A stretch of DNA of 8,132 bases, from positions 1 through 8,132 of the forward strand of contig JADZDZ010000255.1 of the NCBI GenBank assembly GCA_020850785.1. Direction: 5' to 3'. Shown in pieces: positions 5,994 to 8,132 of this stretch (position 1 is the stretch's first letter; each line of letters begins with the position of its first letter). The stretch comes from Candidatus Sumerlaeota bacterium. GTDB lineage: Bacteria > Sumerlaeota > Sumerlaeia > SLMS01. Both the position numbers and the translations under genes were made by a program. The notes beneath the pieces were generated by a model, which saw only the letters and a list, made by a program, of their open reading frames with translations, did no database searches and was not told the origin of the DNA.

Positions 5994-7343
5994 ATGCGGC
6001 GCGTTCTCATCATCTGCTACGATTTTCCCCCCAGCAGCATCGGCATCTGGCGCACGCTGAAGTTTTGCCATTACATGAACGAGTTCGGATGGCATCCGTC
6101 GATCCTGACGGTGAAGCCCGCGCCGTCATCGCGCGGGGATGATGCACCGCTGGGGGAGTTGCCGCCCAACACGCGGATTCGCCGTGCAGGGGCGCTGGAA
6201 CCGGCGCGCGTCTCCCACCTGCTGCGGGAGGCGAAGCGGGCAATCCTCGGATCGCCCGCGCGAAAGGAAGGGAAGCAGGGACCGCCGAGGAACACGAATT
6301 CGCTGCTGCGCGACGCGATGGAGTTCCTGCGGCGCTGGGTTTTGATTCCCGACGAGCGGATTGGCTGGCTGCCTTTTGCCTATGCGAAGGCGTGTCGCTG
6401 GCTGCGGGAGGAAAAATTCGATGCTGTCTATACGACATCCTTTCCCGCCACCGCCCATGTTGTGGGGGCGATGCTCGCGAAGAAATTTGGCATTCCATTG
6501 CTCACGGATTTTCGCGACATCTGGATCGGCAACTACGTCTTCTATCATCCTGCCACAAAGTTCCACGCACGCCTGCAGCGCCGATTGGAAGCCTTCGCAA
6601 TTTCGCGGGCCTCCAGCGTTGTCAGTGCCACCAGCCAGATCACGGACGATTTCCTTTCCCGCTATCTTGGCGAACCGGCGGAAAAGTTCACGACGATCAC
6701 GAATGGGTTTGATGATCGTGATTTTCAGTTTCCCGAAGTCACTGCGGATGCGGACCACTTCACGATCTCCTACGTGGGAACGATGTACGGCGCGACGTCG
6801 CCCCAGTGGTTCTTCGAGGCGGTGCAGCAGGTCCTGACGGAGAATCCCCGCTGGAACGATAAATTGCGGATACGTTTTGTCGGCTCCATGGTGGAGCCAT
6901 ATCGTTCGCTGATCCGCAAATACCGCCTGTCGCACGTGGTGCGCGTGGATGACTACGTCGCTCATGACGAGGCACTTCGCATCATGGCGGAGGCGAACGC
7001 GTTGCTGCTGATCGTGGCGAACGTTCCCGGAAGTCACATCATGCTGACTCAGAAAGTGTTCGAGTATGCCGCGGCGCGCCGACCGATTCTGGGCCTTGTT
7101 CCGGGTGGCGCGGCCCGCGATTTTCTGTCTGAATTGAACGAGGGTTGCATTGTTCCCCCCGATGAAACGAAGCCTATCGCCGATGCGTTGCGGCGCATGT
7201 TGAAGGCGTGGGAAGTGGCGGGGCGCGAGCGCCTTGGCGCGAATTCCGTGCTTGCGAAGTACCATCGCCGCGCCCTGACGGAGCGCCTCTGCGCGGAGCT
7301 TGATCGCATCGCAAAGCCCACCAGAAGGAGGCGGCCGTCGTGA
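5994..7343 (+). CDS. GT4-like glycosyltransferase (GT-B fold)
   Basis: This is predicted to transfer a sugar from a nucleotide-sugar donor to an unknown acceptor, most likely in cell-surface glycan or glycolipid synthesis at the inner membrane face. The 449-residue protein looks like a retaining GT-B enzyme. The N-terminal domain begins VLIICYDFPPSSIGIWR (4-20), a pattern seen in GT4-like proteins. PDERIGWLPFA (119-129) and LLTDFRDIW (169-177) follow. The C-terminal nucleotide-sugar domain has ITNGFD (235-240), ISYVGTMY (258-265) and KVFEYAAARRPIL (354-366), whose Glu357 would contact the donor ribose. A charged, variable insert at 80-103 is probably a loop. No signal peptide or clear transmembrane helix is present. 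The ATG at 5994 immediately precedes the first beta strand, although its ribosome site is weak. Its TGA overlaps the start of the dehydrogenase gene by 4 bp. Confidence 0.88.
   Translation: MRRVLIICYDFPPSSIGIWRTLKFCHYMNEFGWHPSILTVKPAPSSRGDDAPLGELPPNTRIRRAGALEPARVSHLLREAKRAILGSPARKEGKQGPPRNTNSLLRDAMEFLRRWVLIPDERIGWLPFAYAKACRWLREEKFDAVYTTSFPATAHVVGAMLAKKFGIPLLTDFRDIWIGNYVFYHPATKFHARLQRRLEAFAISRASSVVSATSQITDDFLSRYLGEPAEKFTTITNGFDDRDFQFPEVTADADHFTISYVGTMYGATSPQWFFEAVQQVLTENPRWNDKLRIRFVGSMVEPYRSLIRKYRLSHVVRVDDYVAHDEALRIMAEANALLLIVANVPGSHIMLTQKVFEYAAARRPILGLVPGGAARDFLSELNEGCIVPPDETKPIADALRRMLKAWEVAGRERLGANSVLAKYHRRALTERLCAELDRIAKPTRRRRPS
7325..7331 (+). promoter_or_regulatory. Strong ribosome binding site fixing the GTG start of the dehydrogenase
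   Basis: AAGGAGG, the clearest Shine-Dalgarno in the window, lies inside the end of the glycosyltransferase gene. It is 8 bases before the GTG at 7340. It justifies that start, and the GTGA start-stop overlap implies coupled translation. Confidence 0.85.
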
Positions 7344-8122
7344 CTGTTGCCTTGATCACCGGCGCGAGCATGGGCCTTGGCGAGGAGTTCGCCCGTCAAC
7401 TTGCCGCGCGGAAGATGGACCTCGTTCTCACCGCCCGCAGCGAGGACAAGCTGCGCGCGCTGGCCGCTGAACTGAGTCGCGCCCATGGGATCAAAACGCA
7501 CGTCCTTGCGTGCGACTTGTCATGCGAAGGCGCACCGCAGCAGATACTCGATTTCCTCACTGGGAACAATCTGCGGGTTTCCTGGCTGATCAACAACGCA
7601 GGTTTTGGCGTGATTGGGCCGCTGGAGGAAATGGACGCCCGCCGCGTGCGCGAAATGATTTCGCTGAATGTGTCGGCGCTGGTGGAATTGACACAACTGC
7701 TGCTTCCGCAGCTAAGGCAGGCGGACGATGCGCGGATCATCAACGTGGCATCCACCGCCGCCTTCCAGCCGATTCCGCAATTCAACGTGTACGCGGCCAC
7801 GAAGGTCTTTGTGCTGCATTTTTCCGAGGCGCTCAGCGAGGAATTGAAGGGGTCACGCATCCGGGTTTTGTGCCTGTGCCCAGGGCCCACACCAACGCAG
7901 TTTCACGTGGCGGCGGGAATCGACGCGCGCCTGTTCAATCAGGGACAGACGGCGCAGCAGGTGGTGCGCATGGGAATTCGCGGCAGCGATCGCGGCCGCA
8001 CGGTGATCGTCTGCCAGCGTGTGTGGACGAACCTCCTGATTCGCCTCACGCCACGAATCATCGTTCGAAAAGTTGCGGGAATAATTGGAAAATTCATGGT
8101 CAACCAGAGCCGCAAAAAATGA
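7340..8122 (+). CDS. Short-chain dehydrogenase/reductase (classical SDR, COG0300-like)
   Basis: This 260-residue NAD(P)H-dependent oxidoreductase contains the full classical SDR set. The dinucleotide-binding TGASMGLG is at 7-14, Arg33 in TARSEDK suggests NADPH preference, and Asp59 is in LACDLS. NNAG (85-88), Asn110, Ser138 in NVAST, and the catalytic pair Tyr151-Lys155 (YAATK) follow, then PGPTPT (181-186). The C-terminal 30 residues are basic with a moderately hydrophobic stretch and could touch a membrane, but no clear transmembrane helix is seen. The type resembles the DltE/YqjQ-like group, whose substrates are mostly unknown; ketoacyl or sugar/lipid carbonyl groups are possible. It is translated from a GTG with a strong AAGGAGG site, overlaps the glycosyltransferase by 4 bp, and its own stop may overlap a further gene at 8119. 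The coupling suggests a shared pathway with the glycosyltransferase. Confidence 0.93.
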   Translation: MTVALITGASMGLGEEFARQLAARKMDLVLTARSEDKLRALAAELSRAHGIKTHVLACDLSCEGAPQQILDFLTGNNLRVSWLINNAGFGVIGPLEEMDARRVREMISLNVSALVELTQLLLPQLRQADDARIINVASTAAFQPIPQFNVYAATKVFVLHFSEALSEELKGSRIRVLCLCPGPTPTQFHVAAGIDARLFNQGQTAQQVVRMGIRGSDRGRTVIVCQRVWTNLLIRLTPRIIVRKVAGIIGKFMVNQSRKK

Positions 8123-8132
8123 GCACCGCTTC
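8119..8132 (+). CDS. Possible first codons of a further gene (cut by the window)
   Basis: An ATG overlaps the dehydrogenase stop as ATGA, and the remaining bases read M-S-T-A in the new frame before the edge. An ATGA overlap matches the GTGA one just upstream and would extend the operon to three genes. There is no good Shine-Dalgarno (an A-rich run lies just before it) and only four codons to judge, so this is a guess from geometry. Confidence 0.3.

Noticed and set aside
5910..6095. A 62-residue extension of the phosphatase
   Set aside because: It overlaps the start of the glycosyltransferase on the other strand and would make the protein unusually long; the ATG at 5909 gives the family N-terminus.
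6126..7265. A 379-residue minus-strand open frame
   Set aside because: It is antisense to the glycosyltransferase, has no recognisable domain and has shadow-frame composition.

Overview
This is a GC-rich (about 60% by eye), tightly packed bacterial chromosomal segment with nine recognisable protein genes and the possible first codons of a tenth. The gene set is single-domain housekeeping and metabolic enzymes with short 5' regions and Shine-Dalgarno-like motifs, which says 'bacterium'. Lineage cannot be fixed from this window: the preQ0 reductase is the short QueF form and nothing is phylum-specific. I saw no tRNA, rRNA, CRISPR, insertion sequence, integrase, phage gene, restriction system or origin.

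Layout. (1) 1-1063: divergent 7-deazaguanine genes, queC leftward (cut by the window edge) and queF rightward, with 84 bp between their starts. They catalyse consecutive steps, preQ0 synthesis and its reduction to preQ1, on the way to queuosine in tRNA. (2) 4375 down to 1060, leftward: a compact three-gene operon of a MoxR-type AAA+ ATPase, an unrecognised four-helix membrane protein, and a YtcJ-like amidohydrolase, with gaps of 1 and 9 nt. No DUF58 or von Willebrand A gene, the usual MoxR companions, follows the ATPase. (3) 4447-5097 rightward: a short AlkA-type DNA glycosylase. (4) 5909-5094 leftward: an inositol-monophosphatase-family phosphatase. (5) 5994-8122 rightward: a GT4-like glycosyltransferase translationally coupled to a short-chain dehydrogenase, possibly continuing past the edge through an ATGA overlap at 8119.

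Orientation changes repeatedly, and the segment is almost fully coding. The three divergent gaps are 84, 71 and 84 bp. Both convergent junctions (1060-1063 and 5094-5097) are 4-bp overlaps in which the two stop codons interlock, so neither has room for an intergenic terminator. There is no gene-free stretch over 300 bases.

The most open item is the membrane protein at 2668-3423, which sits where a MoxR partner would be expected. I do not see a convincing new multi-gene defence or mobile system. The rest is ordinary housekeeping sequence.
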